Assembly (NCBI RefSeq): GCF_019492185.1
Contig: NZ_JAICCF010000004.1
Location: 806,001 to 870,000, forward strand
Reading direction: 5' to 3'
Source: Chitinophaga rhizophila
GTDB taxonomy: Bacteria; Bacteroidota; Bacteroidia; Chitinophagales; Chitinophagaceae
DNA length: 64,000 nucleotides
The translations under genes and the position numbers were made by a program. This document shows, piece by piece, positions 17,192 to 27,800 of this stretch (position 1 is the stretch's first letter; the number at the start of each line of letters is the position of its first letter). Under the pieces are notes generated by a model. That model searched no databases. It had not been told where the DNA came from and saw only the letters and a list, made by a program, of their open reading frames with translations.

Positions 17192-20100
17192 TCAGGGTTT
17201 ATTAAGGATTTCGTTAAACAGGCTCAGATTTGCTGTAGCCTCAAGGAAAGCTTCATCTACTCTCGCTGCCTGATGGCTTAGCTGATAATCACCTTTGCGA
17301 ATAAAATCAGCCATACTGGCAATTGTGGGCAACCGGAACATATTAGCAACAGAGATTTTACAGGAAAATGCCTTGTTGACCCGCTTGTTCAGGGCAATTA
17401 TATGGATTGAGTTTCCTCCTAATTCAAAAAAGCCGTGGTTTATACTGATAACGGACTTATCCAATTTCAGTAGCTCCGCCCACATCTCAATTAACGTTTC
17501 CTCAATCTCGTCAATCGGCCCCTCTGTATGCGGATCAATATCCAAAACCGGCTCAGGTAATGCACGTTTGTCTACCTTTCCGTTAAGGGTGACAGGAAAG
17601 CGCTGCATATGTACACATATAGCTGGTATCATGTAATCTGGTAGACGTGCCGCTAGATGTTGTTGCAGTAATAACTTATCAAACTGAGTCTCCGCAGCAT
17701 AGTAGGCAACCAAATATTGATTTCCCTGATGATCTTTACTCACTACTACAGCATCCTTTATACCTTCCCATTGCAGCAGCGCCTGTTCAATCTCGCCGGT
17801 TTCAATTCTAGCGCCCCTTACTTTAACCATTGTATCCCTACGACCGGCAAGCACTATGTTTCCGTCATGGTCCAGATATCCGACATCTCCGGTAAGATAC
17901 AATGTGTTATATCCAGGTCTGGTGATTACTGGGTTTGGCACAAACTTCAATGCAGTTAGTGCTGCATCACCCTGATAGCCTTTTCCGACTCCTGGACCGG
18001 CTATACATATTTCTCCTTTTACGCCCACAGGACACAAATGCCGGTGCGCATCAAGTACGTACACGTGGAAATTCGGCAGAGGTGTACCTATAGGCAGAGC
18101 AGCAATACCTGTCTCCGGCAGATCGGCAGGTATAATATAATAGGTTGCATCGTCAGATGTCTCTGCTGGTCCATAGGCATTCAACAATCTAATTGCAGGA
18201 TAGTGTTTATACCATGCTACAGCTAATTCCCGATTTAATGCCTCTCCTGTAGAAATCATCCAGCGGAGCCGGCCTAACGGCAAACTACCCAACATGGAGC
18301 GAATCACGGATGGCACAACCTCAAGAACCGTAATATTACCCGTCGTCACAACTGCGGAAAGTCTCTCAGGATCTAACATTACATCGCGATCAATAATATG
18401 GGTAGAACCTCCAACTGTTAAAGCGAGCAGCATCTGTACAACATAGACGTCAAAACTACATTCAGCAGTCTGTGCCATACAATCGTCAGCTGTCATAGAC
18501 AGTATTTCATTCAAACCATAAAAGTGATTCATCATTCCTCCATGATGCAATAAAACCCCTTTCGGCATACCCGTAGAACCCGAAGTAAATGCGAGATAAG
18601 CAATCATATCTGGTGTGACCTCTGACGGCCGCAAAGGATATTCTACATTAGCATCAACTTCTTCTGCCAATATTACTGGAATCACAGTATGAAGTAAATT
18701 GGTATGATGCTGCGTCGTAATGATGATTCCAGGGTTACACGCTTCCAAAATCCTCGCTATACGCTCCCCTGGTTGTCTGGTGTCAAGAGAAACAAAGACG
18801 TGACCTGACTTTTGCACCGCGAGCATCCAGGCTAATAGCTGAATACCTCGATCCATAAGTAATGGTATAACTGTTCCCCCTGCCAGTTCTTTTGACTGGA
18901 TGAAGCCTGCAAGCCTATCCGACAATGTATCTAACTCCTCGTACGTTAGTATTTCAGAATGATGAATTACGGCTGTTTTAGCAGGGAACCGGAGCACATT
19001 TTCCTTAAATAGGTCTATAAATGTCTCCGTCGGATAACTACGGTCAGTATCATTAAACTGATATAGAATCTGATTCCTTTCTTCTTCTGGAAGGATATTA
19101 ATATCTGCCAGTAAAATGTCCTGATTTGACACAATGTCTTCAATTACCTCATTGAAATAATTCGCAAAACGCTGGATTGTGGAATCACGGAATAATTCAG
19201 CAGCATAGGCAAAATTTAAGGCTAACTTGTCGTCCACTTCAAAAGCAGATAATGTCAGGTCAAATTTGGACATACCTACCCCATGATGATAGGACTCCAA
19301 TATCATACCTTCAAGTTCAAGTTTCCTGCCTTCAAAATTCTGATATACGAAATCTACGTCGAAAAGCGGATTACGACTGGTATCTCTGTCAATTTTGAGG
19401 TCTTCAATCAGTGTCTCGTATTGATAATCCTGATTTGCAAAGCAAAGCAGTGTATGTACCTTTACATGTTGAAGAAATTCGCGGAACGACAATCCACTTG
19501 CCGGCTTGTTCCTCAACACTAACGAATTAACAAACATCCCCACCATCTGTTCCAGATCTGCATGAGGACGACCCGCTGTAGAAGTACCTATGATTATATC
19601 TTCGCTGCCACTGAGTTTTGACAATAAAACATTATACACCGCCAGTAACAGCATAAACATAGAAACATTCTCCCTATCAGCGATTTGCTTAAGCTGGCCT
19701 GTTACTACAGGTGACAGCTCGAAGTCAAGAAAGCCGCCAACATGGCTTCTAGTCATTGGACGCGGAAAATCGACCGGGAGTTCCAATACAGGTATTTCGT
19801 CTGCAAACTCCTTCATCCAGAACACACGCTGCTCTTGTAATACAGATTGCATTAACTCTCCTTGTTGCCACTCTGAATAGTCTTTGTAATGAAGCTTCAA
19901 CGGTGGCAATACGTGATCATTATACAATTTCATAAAGTCACTGACCATCACGCCTTGTGACACACCATCTGCAACAATATGATGCGAATCAATTATCACC
20001 AGATGCTGTTCTTCACTATGAGTCATGATGCCAACCCTGATCAACGGAGCAATTGATAAATCAAATGGCTGTACAAATGCCCGAATCATTGACTGAAGAT

Positions 20101-23100
20101 CTCCATCTGTACTCTCCAGCGCCGTTACGCTAAAATCAAAATCGTCCATCACTATTTGGCGCGGCATATCATTGTCAAATATAAAAGCAGTACGCAAGCT
20201 CTCATGCCGCTGAATCAATCTGATGAACGTCTGTTCAATTTTCTTCTTATCTAACCTGCCATGCATCCAGAATACCTGCGTCTCATTATATACTTCTCTA
20301 TTATCCTCCAATATTTGCAGAAAGAATAATCGCTTTTGAGCAGAAGACAGCACATAATCACGCTGAGGCGGCGCAACTGGTATATGTCGAAGCACGTTAT
20401 TTGTCTCGTAGTTTTGTCTGGAATCTGCCAATTGCTGCACAGTTGGATATTGGTAAAGGTCACCAATAGTAAAATTTAAGCCCAGTTCCTTGTTTAACCT
20501 CGCTAACAAGATCATTCCCTTCAGAGAGTCACCGCCCAACTCAAAAAAGTTGTCTTGCGGTCTTATGTCGGATTTACCAAAGAAGCTTCCAAATATCTGA
20601 AGAATAGCATTTTGATAATCTGAAGTATTCTGTATAGCAAGAATAGGCGCTGGTGTTTCACCAACAACATTAGTTAGAGTAGCATGCTGATGTCGTCTTA
20701 TCTGATATTTCAGACTGCCTTTAGAAATTGTCGCAACCGGAAGCCTCTGTCCCAGACATTGATGAAATACACGGATACCCTCAGACGGGTAAATTGCATC
20801 CGCGATAAGTGCGTTCACCGCAATTGTATCGTGGATACCAGTTTCTCTGACCCTGGTTTTGAAGGTCATACCGACATCCAGCCAATCACACCAATTAATC
20901 GTAAATGCATGCACACTGCTCTTCCGATGAATGTAGCGGGCGTAAGCCTGCAAAAACTCATTTGCAGCATTGTAAGCGACCTGACCGAATTTGGACTGAT
21001 ACAAGACATTGCCAACTGAAGAAAACAAGGCCAGAAAATCCAGCTGAGAAAAATTAAGATACTTTTCAAAAAGTAACAGCCCATGAATCTTAGATCTAAC
21101 ATACTGCATTAAGCCCTTTCCGTCACGATTCATCATAATACCTCCAAAATCAACTTCTCCTGCTGCCCAGATCAGGCCATTCACAGCAATACCTTTGGAT
21201 TGCAGGAAATCAAAAAACAATTGTACCTGCTCTTCATCTGCTATATCTGCCTGGAATAACGTCACCTGATGCCCTGTCGCTCTCATTTCTTCCATGGACT
21301 GCAATACTTCTGTCCTATTTTCTATGGAAGACCTGTGTACGATCACCACATTTGCATCGTGTTCCATCACAATATCCCTTGCAACTGAAAATCCCATACC
21401 ACCAGTACCTCCGGTTACCAGATATGTATTCCCAGCTACGATTTGAACGCCGGAAGCATAGCTCTCATTTGGCACAAAGGTCTTAAAAGATGGCGTCCAA
21501 CGTTGACCATATCTATAGGCCACGAAAACGTCATCCGCATAATGATGTAACTCATTTATTAATAACGATACATGTTGTTGCAAAGCCACATCAGTAGAAA
21601 ATGGATACGGAATATCTATAACCCTGCACCGAATATTCTGCTGTTCCACGGGGATAATTTTCGCGGGTGCATGAATGGCACATTTTAATGGATTTACCTG
21701 GTCAGCATCCATCACGCCTGCCAGATGATTGCCTGCCACCACTATCTGCACAGAATGCGTAAACCTGGCTCTTGCAATAGCACCAGCCAACAGCCCCAGA
21801 CCAACATAACCTTTACTTAATAGAGGCGATATTGCCTCAAAATCAGCATCCTCCGTATGATCGTCTAATGAAGCGCAATAAAAAATCTTTCCTATAGGTG
21901 CAAACTCTAGCGCCAGTTGTTGAAATAAATCATCCCATGCAGCGGCAGAGTCAAAATCAACTTCCCAGGAATGATCACTAAACCGTACACAATCCTTTCC
22001 TGGCTGCACCATTACAATATTTGTCCCGGCCTTATGCAAAGCGGCTTTTAGCGCTAAACTGAAATTTTCATATCCTGCAATGATCAGGCAGGTGTCGTTA
22101 ATGATGGGTGTTGCTGCATTGGGAGCCAGACTGCTTTCCCAATACGCAGCATTAATATGCACTTCTGAAGAAGGAATCTGCCCTGCCAATTGCTCCACAA
22201 TAAGCTTTTCTGCATCAACATCGGCAGTGTAGGCTGTTTTATCAAAAACATATCCGGGCACGGACACGCGTTTCCTCTTTTCTGTACTATAAAAATTGTC
22301 CCATTGAATAGATACGCCCAATCCCCACAACTGACCGACTTTACTTATCAGATATTCCTGATCGTTTCTGACTTGCTTGATCTGTCTTACCGTATTCACT
22401 ACACGATGTACCGGTTGCATAGACAGGCTCTCCTGCACATAATTGCACAGAGATCTGCCGGGGCCAACTTCTACTAGCACAGCCGGCCCTTTCTCAAGCA
22501 AATAGTCAATTCCTGCGGAGAATTGTACTGTACTCCTCAAATGCTGGGACCAGTACCCCGGACGACTGATCTGCTCAAATGTCACCGGCTGTCCGGTAAC
22601 GTTTGATATATAAGGTATACTAGGAGTTCCAAAGGTGACATTCTTAAACTCTTTCTCAAATTCAGCAAGCACTCCTTCCATTAGTTTAGAATGGAAAGCA
22701 TGAGAGGTATGTAACCGTTTTGCCTGACGGCCAGCTTTAGTCAGGTCGGCTTCAAATTCCCTAATCGCATTTTCGGTGCCGGAAACTACAACTGACGACG
22801 CACTATTAATAACAGCAATCTCCAAGTCATTGTGATATTGCAGTAATTCTCGCACCTGTTGCTCTGACATCGACAGACTAAGCATAGCGCCCTTTTCCGC
22901 CTCACTCATTAGTTGGCCACGGCGTATAACAATCCGGATAGCATCTGTCAGGCTCAAAACTCCACTAAGTGCCGCCGCAACATATTCACCAATACTATGA
23001 CCGATCATACTTGCAGGACGGATTCCCCAATGTATTAGCTGTTGCGCCAACGCGTAGGATATAATAAATAAAAGTGGCTGTGCATATTCAGTTTCCTTTA

Positions 23101-24862
23101 TGTCATTGCCATTGATATCGTTGGGGAACAAAATGCTATGTAAATCAACATTGGTGAATTGCGCAGCAATTTGCAAACATTCGTCCACTTTCCCTTTAAA
23201 TGCAGGTTCCTTTTGATACAGGTCCCTGCACATATTTGCATACTGAGCTCCCTGACCAGAAAACATAAATATTATCTCCTGGTAATCTTCCTGTGTTCCT
23301 AAAGACTCATAGTTTTCTCCATGCCCCGCTTCCAGGGAGATCAATGCTCCCTCCCGGCTATTAACTGTCAGGGCTTGCCTGTATCTGAACCGGCTCCTGC
23401 CTTTCTGCAAAGTATAGGCTACGTCTGCTATGTTAATATCTTCTTGCCTGTTCAGAAACTGACGGAATGTGTCAATATTATTTCTTAATGCAGAAGGAGT
23501 CTTAGCGGAAAAAAGCAACAGCTGATGTTCCCGGCTACCTGTACCGGCTACTGAAGTGGGAGCTTCCTCCAGCACTACATGCGCATTCGTGCCACCAATT
23601 CCAAACGAACTTACACCCGCTCTTAAAGGTTTCCCATCCTTCTTCAAGTCAGATAAATAAGCATTTACATAAAACGGACCCAGATCAAAGGGAATTTTGG
23701 GATTTGCTGATTCAAAGTGCAAACTGGCGGGTAGCTGCTTGTGTTTCAATGACAGAACTGTTTTTATGAAACCTGCCACACCCGCTGCACTATCCAAATG
23801 CCCTATATTACTTTTTACAGTCCCAATGGCACAATGTTTTTGCAACGTACCGCCAAGACTTACAAAAGCTTCATTAAGCGCAGCTATCTCTGCCGGATCA
23901 CCCAGATTAGTTGCAGTTCCGTGCGTTTCAACATAGCTGATAGTATCTGGATGTACTCCTGACATTTTGATTGCTCTGCGGATAACATCGGCCTGACCTT
24001 TCACACCTGGTGTAGTAAAACCAGCCTTGGCGCTGCCGTCATTGTTAGTTGCCGCACCACGGATTACGGCGTGAATATGATCACCAGCATTAAGCGCATC
24101 CTTCAACCTCTTAAGCGCTACCACTCCAACACCCTCTCCTCCGACCGTTCCACTTGCCGCACTATCGAACGCTCTGTTCTTTCCATCTCTCGAGTAAATC
24201 AGTCCTTCTTTATAAAGGTAACCTCTGATACTATCATTAGCGATACTGACACCTCCGGCCAATGCCATGGTACATTCCCCAAGTAATAAGCTATTACATG
24301 CCTGAACAATTGCTACAAGTGAAGAAGAACAAGCTGTCTGCACAAATACAGCTGGCCCACGCAGGTTTAGTTTGTAAGCCACTGTCGTACAAAGAAAACT
24401 TACCATTCTCAGATGTGAAGCGGCAAAGTCATCTACCTGAGCACTCCTGTTCTTTAACCGCGCATATAGCTCCCAATTAACATTGGGTGTACCACTGCCA
24501 AATAATCCTATTTTCACAGACGGGTCATCACTTACATAACCACTATCCTCTAAAGCATTCCAGCAACATTCATGAAAAAGTCGTATTTGTGGATCCATCA
24601 ATTCCGCCTCATCAGGCGTATAGTTGAAAAAAGCCGCATCAAAGTATTGTTTGTCTGCCAGAAAGGCATTTGCTTTTACGTAATGAGGATTTTCCAGTAA
24701 CATGGATGAAATGCCGGCAGCCGACAATTCCTCATCGGTGAAAGTCGTAATACAATTTTTTCCACCCTTGAGATTCTCCCAATATTCACTTATGTTGGCA
24801 CTGCCAGGAAATCTTCCGGAAAGTCCTACAACTGCTATTTCTAAACCTGTATATTTTTCCAT
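17192..24862 (-). CDS. Hybrid PKS/NRPS: KS-AT-KR-ACP-C-A(Dab-like)-PCP
   Basis: 2556 residues from the ATG at 24862. A TTG at 24874 in the same frame would add four residues and overlap the upstream stop; I prefer the ATG because it gives MEKYTGLEIAV, parallel to the MSKYNGVEIAV start of the last PKS gene. KS about 1-440 (Cys178 in TACSSS, His314, His355); AT with Ser623 and HAFH 721-724 (malonyl type); KR with TGGTGGMG 1150-1157, Ser1282, Tyr1297, Asn1301; ACP Ser1446; C from about 1503 (HHIVADG 1627-1633); A about 1960-2450; PCP with GGNSI. The A pocket reads DVVEITADDK. Glu and two Asp suggest a basic side chain, and it resembles the Dab codes of the syringomycin type as I remember them. 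Its KS receives the peptide from the Asn carrier of the upstream NRPS. Sequence and base composition differ from the other two PKS modules. Confidence 0.94.
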   Translation of the reverse strand: MEKYTGLEIAVVGLSGRFPGSANISEYWENLKGGKNCITTFTDEELSAAGISSMLLENPHYVKANAFLADKQYFDAAFFNYTPDEAELMDPQIRLFHECCWNALEDSGYVSDDPSVKIGLFGSGTPNVNWELYARLKNRSAQVDDFAASHLRMVSFLCTTVAYKLNLRGPAVFVQTACSSSLVAIVQACNSLLLGECTMALAGGVSIANDSIRGYLYKEGLIYSRDGKNRAFDSAASGTVGGEGVGVVALKRLKDALNAGDHIHAVIRGAATNNDGSAKAGFTTPGVKGQADVIRRAIKMSGVHPDTISYVETHGTATNLGDPAEIAALNEAFVSLGGTLQKHCAIGTVKSNIGHLDSAAGVAGFIKTVLSLKHKQLPASLHFESANPKIPFDLGPFYVNAYLSDLKKDGKPLRAGVSSFGIGGTNAHVVLEEAPTSVAGTGSREHQLLLFSAKTPSALRNNIDTFRQFLNRQEDINIADVAYTLQKGRSRFRYRQALTVNSREGALISLEAGHGENYESLGTQEDYQEIIFMFSGQGAQYANMCRDLYQKEPAFKGKVDECLQIAAQFTNVDLHSILFPNDINGNDIKETEYAQPLLFIISYALAQQLIHWGIRPASMIGHSIGEYVAAALSGVLSLTDAIRIVIRRGQLMSEAEKGAMLSLSMSEQQVRELLQYHNDLEIAVINSASSVVVSGTENAIREFEADLTKAGRQAKRLHTSHAFHSKLMEGVLAEFEKEFKNVTFGTPSIPYISNVTGQPVTFEQISRPGYWSQHLRSTVQFSAGIDYLLEKGPAVLVEVGPGRSLCNYVQESLSMQPVHRVVNTVRQIKQVRNDQEYLISKVGQLWGLGVSIQWDNFYSTEKRKRVSVPGYVFDKTAYTADVDAEKLIVEQLAGQIPSSEVHINAAYWESSLAPNAATPIINDTCLIIAGYENFSLALKAALHKAGTNIVMVQPGKDCVRFSDHSWEVDFDSAAAWDDLFQQLALEFAPIGKIFYCASLDDHTEDADFEAISPLLSKGYVGLGLLAGAIARARFTHSVQIVVAGNHLAGVMDADQVNPLKCAIHAPAKIIPVEQQNIRCRVIDIPYPFSTDVALQQHVSLLINELHHYADDVFVAYRYGQRWTPSFKTFVPNESYASGVQIVAGNTYLVTGGTGGMGFSVARDIVMEHDANVVIVHRSSIENRTEVLQSMEEMRATGHQVTLFQADIADEEQVQLFFDFLQSKGIAVNGLIWAAGEVDFGGIMMNRDGKGLMQYVRSKIHGLLLFEKYLNFSQLDFLALFSSVGNVLYQSKFGQVAYNAANEFLQAYARYIHRKSSVHAFTINWCDWLDVGMTFKTRVRETGIHDTIAVNALIADAIYPSEGIRVFHQCLGQRLPVATISKGSLKYQIRRHQHATLTNVVGETPAPILAIQNTSDYQNAILQIFGSFFGKSDIRPQDNFFELGGDSLKGMILLARLNKELGLNFTIGDLYQYPTVQQLADSRQNYETNNVLRHIPVAPPQRDYVLSSAQKRLFFLQILEDNREVYNETQVFWMHGRLDKKKIEQTFIRLIQRHESLRTAFIFDNDMPRQIVMDDFDFSVTALESTDGDLQSMIRAFVQPFDLSIAPLIRVGIMTHSEEQHLVIIDSHHIVADGVSQGVMVSDFMKLYNDHVLPPLKLHYKDYSEWQQGELMQSVLQEQRVFWMKEFADEIPVLELPVDFPRPMTRSHVGGFLDFELSPVVTGQLKQIADRENVSMFMLLLAVYNVLLSKLSGSEDIIIGTSTAGRPHADLEQMVGMFVNSLVLRNKPASGLSFREFLQHVKVHTLLCFANQDYQYETLIEDLKIDRDTSRNPLFDVDFVYQNFEGRKLELEGMILESYHHGVGMSKFDLTLSAFEVDDKLALNFAYAAELFRDSTIQRFANYFNEVIEDIVSNQDILLADINILPEEERNQILYQFNDTDRSYPTETFIDLFKENVLRFPAKTAVIHHSEILTYEELDTLSDRLAGFIQSKELAGGTVIPLLMDRGIQLLAWMLAVQKSGHVFVSLDTRQPGERIARILEACNPGIIITTQHHTNLLHTVIPVILAEEVDANVEYPLRPSEVTPDMIAYLAFTSGSTGMPKGVLLHHGGMMNHFYGLNEILSMTADDCMAQTAECSFDVYVVQMLLALTVGGSTHIIDRDVMLDPERLSAVVTTGNITVLEVVPSVIRSMLGSLPLGRLRWMISTGEALNRELAVAWYKHYPAIRLLNAYGPAETSDDATYYIIPADLPETGIAALPIGTPLPNFHVYVLDAHRHLCPVGVKGEICIAGPGVGKGYQGDAALTALKFVPNPVITRPGYNTLYLTGDVGYLDHDGNIVLAGRRDTMVKVRGARIETGEIEQALLQWEGIKDAVVVSKDHQGNQYLVAYYAAETQFDKLLLQQHLAARLPDYMIPAICVHMQRFPVTLNGKVDKRALPEPVLDIDPHTEGPIDEIEETLIEMWAELLKLDKSVISINHGFFELGGNSIHIIALNKRVNKAFSCKISVANMFRLPTIASMADFIRKGDYQLSHQAARVDEAFLEATANLSLFNEILNKP

Positions 24863-24866
24863 ACTA

Positions 24867-27800
24867 CTATCCAATTTGATTTAATATGTCAAGGGTTTCC
24901 TGCATATGCTGTATTCCATCATCTTCGTCAGACTCCTGAGATGTATCGTGACCTTGCAAATGTTCTGCAATGGCCGCTATTACTGGAAACCTGAATACAC
25001 TGGCTACAGGAAGCTGCACCTGAAAATGTGTATTGATCCTGTTAACCATCCTTACCAGCCTGATAGAATTTCCTCCAAGATCAAAGAAATTCATATTCAC
25101 ACCTATCTGACCAATATCGACTCCCAACACGTCTGACCAAATACCTGCAAGTTCCCGTTGTAGCTGGCTGACAGGCAGCTGCCTTACAGCCAATTCTTCT
25201 ATGCGGTATCCTGGTAAAGCGATCGTATCCAGCTTACCGTTAACCGTCAGCGGCAAACTCGTAAGATGAACAAAGAAAGACGGTATCATATACTCAGGCA
25301 ATCTATGGCGTAGGAACGTTTTGATTCCATGCGCCTCCAAGGGCGTAATGGCTAAATAGTAGCAGACTAGCAACGGGTCTGTCTCAACCTCTTTTACCAA
25401 TATAGCTGCTTCACTAATATGTTCATGTTGACACAACTGGGTAACAATATCTTCCGGCTCTATACGATTACCGCGAAGCTTAAGCTGACTATCCCGTCTT
25501 CCGTGATAAATAAGTCCATATTCAGGATGATATACCGCTACATCATTACTCCGATACATCCGCCCGTATCCGTGCAATGGAGAAGATATAAACGCTGAAC
25601 TTGTCAATTCTTCCTGCTTGTAATAGCCATTAGCAAGTCCAACACCTGAAATGTAGATTTCACCTTCTACTCCAACCGGCACAGGATGCATATATCTGTC
25701 TAACAGGTGAATCCGCATATTATCAATCGGATACCCGATTGGCACATTTACACTGTCATCATTAGGGTTATACTGATAACACATACAACCAACGGTCGCC
25801 TCTGTAGGCCCATACTCATTGTAAATTTTTACGCGCCCGCCGAATCTTACGTGAATGGCTGCCGCAACGCGGCTTTCAAGCTGCTCTCCTCCTACTATCA
25901 GTGTATGCAAAACATTAGAATCTCCAACTGGAATTTCTGCCAGTATTTTCAGATGAGATGGGGTCATCTTCAGGATCGTGCTGCGATTAGCCTTAATCAC
26001 CTGCTCAAGTAACATAGCACCACTATCTTCGTTATCATACAGAACCAGCCTATTTCCTGAAATCAGGGGCATAAATAGACTCGTCACGGTCAGGTCGAAA
26101 GCGATGGATGTGTGTAATGAATAAACATCGGCAGTGCTACCGGAGTAACGTCGTAATGCCCAGGTGAGGTAATTTAAAAGTGACCGGTGATTAATCATCA
26201 CACCTTTAGGCACTCCTGTTGAGCCGGATGTATATATTACATAGGCAAGGCCATCACTATCAGGCAATGAAGTTAACTTCTCACCAGGGGCATCATGAAC
26301 GTAATTATCTACGTTGATCAGTCCCCCTTGTTCCCATACATTTATAAACCTTGAACGGCTAATGACTGTTTTCACACCCGCCTCTTCAAAAATAGTTATC
26401 ACCCTATTCATCGGGTAGTCAATATCAACAGGCACGTAAGCTGCGCCTGCTTTTAATACGCCTAAGATTGCTGCTATAAGAAATGGTTCCCGGTCTAACA
26501 TAATACCTACCAGATCCCCTACGCCAATTCCAGACATATTAAGTTGAGTTGCAAATTGATCGGACAACCGATCCAGTTCCTGATATGTTATCTCCTTGTC
26601 ACGATATTCGAGCGCTATTGATGTTGGTGCTGCAACTACACAACGATTAAACAACGTTATCACGGACACATCTTCAACAGGAGCTTCAATGACACCCTTA
26701 TATAAAGCCAAATGTTCTTCCTCACTCAATATCCTGATATCCGACAATAGGATGGCAGGATCGTTGACAATAGTTCGCACAATATTCTTGTAATAGACAA
26801 CAAATCGATCTATCGTACTCTTATCAAAGAGCTCAGTTGAATAGGTAAAACTTAGGTGCAAATCATCTACCGATTCACTAACAGTATGTGTCAGATCAAA
26901 TTTGGCGAAATGCTCTTTATGTAAATACGGCTGCAACCGCAAACCCGGTATCTCCAGCACTGTATCATCAGGATTGTCATAAGCAAACATGACATCAAAC
27001 AATGGATTCCGACTTGTATCTCTGTCCAAAGAGAGGTCATCCACCAATAATTCAAATGGATAAGACTGGTGCTCGAAATGCTTCAGCGTATTTTCCCGTA
27101 TATGCAGTAGAAAGTCTTTAAATGTGGCGTCGCCAGTAACAGTATTACGTAAGGCAATGGTGTTCACGAACATACCTACCAAACCTTCCAGGTCCGCATG
27201 GTAACGCCCTGATACAGGTGTTCCGATGATAATGTCATCCTGATTACTTAACCGGGATAACAATATATTGTACAAAGACAACATCACCATAAATAATGTG
27301 GACTGTGATTCCGCAGCAATTCTCTTCAATGCCGACACTTCCTCCCGGGTCAATGCAAATTGAACAGTATCACCCTTATCTCCTAATATCTGAGGACGTT
27401 TATAGTCAAATGGCAGTGTTAACACTGGCACTTCTCCTGAGAATACATCCAGCCAATAAGCCCGATTGTTGCCACGTACTGCTAATTGCCTTTCGCTCTC
27501 CTGCCATACTGCATAATCCTTATAACCGATACGAAGTGCAGGCAGGGTCTCTCCTGCATAGATCTGCATAAACTCCCGTATCAGTATTATCTGGGACAGT
27601 CCATCTGTGATGATGTGATGCATATCCATCAGTAACAGATGCTCTTCTTTAGAGATCTTTACTAATCCAACCCTAATAAGTGGTGACTTACCAATATCAA
27701 AAGGATGATGAAACTCCTCAATAATCTGCCTTGCACTATCTTCTGTTCCCTCATATATGCTGATTGTAAAGTCAACCGAGTTCGCAACCTGCTGCATTAC

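Noticed and set aside
24863..24874. TTG start at 24874 for the first hybrid gene, overlapping the upstream stop
   Set aside because: The ATG at 24862 gives an N-terminus parallel to the other KS proteins and leaves a 4-base gap; the TTG is possible but less likely.
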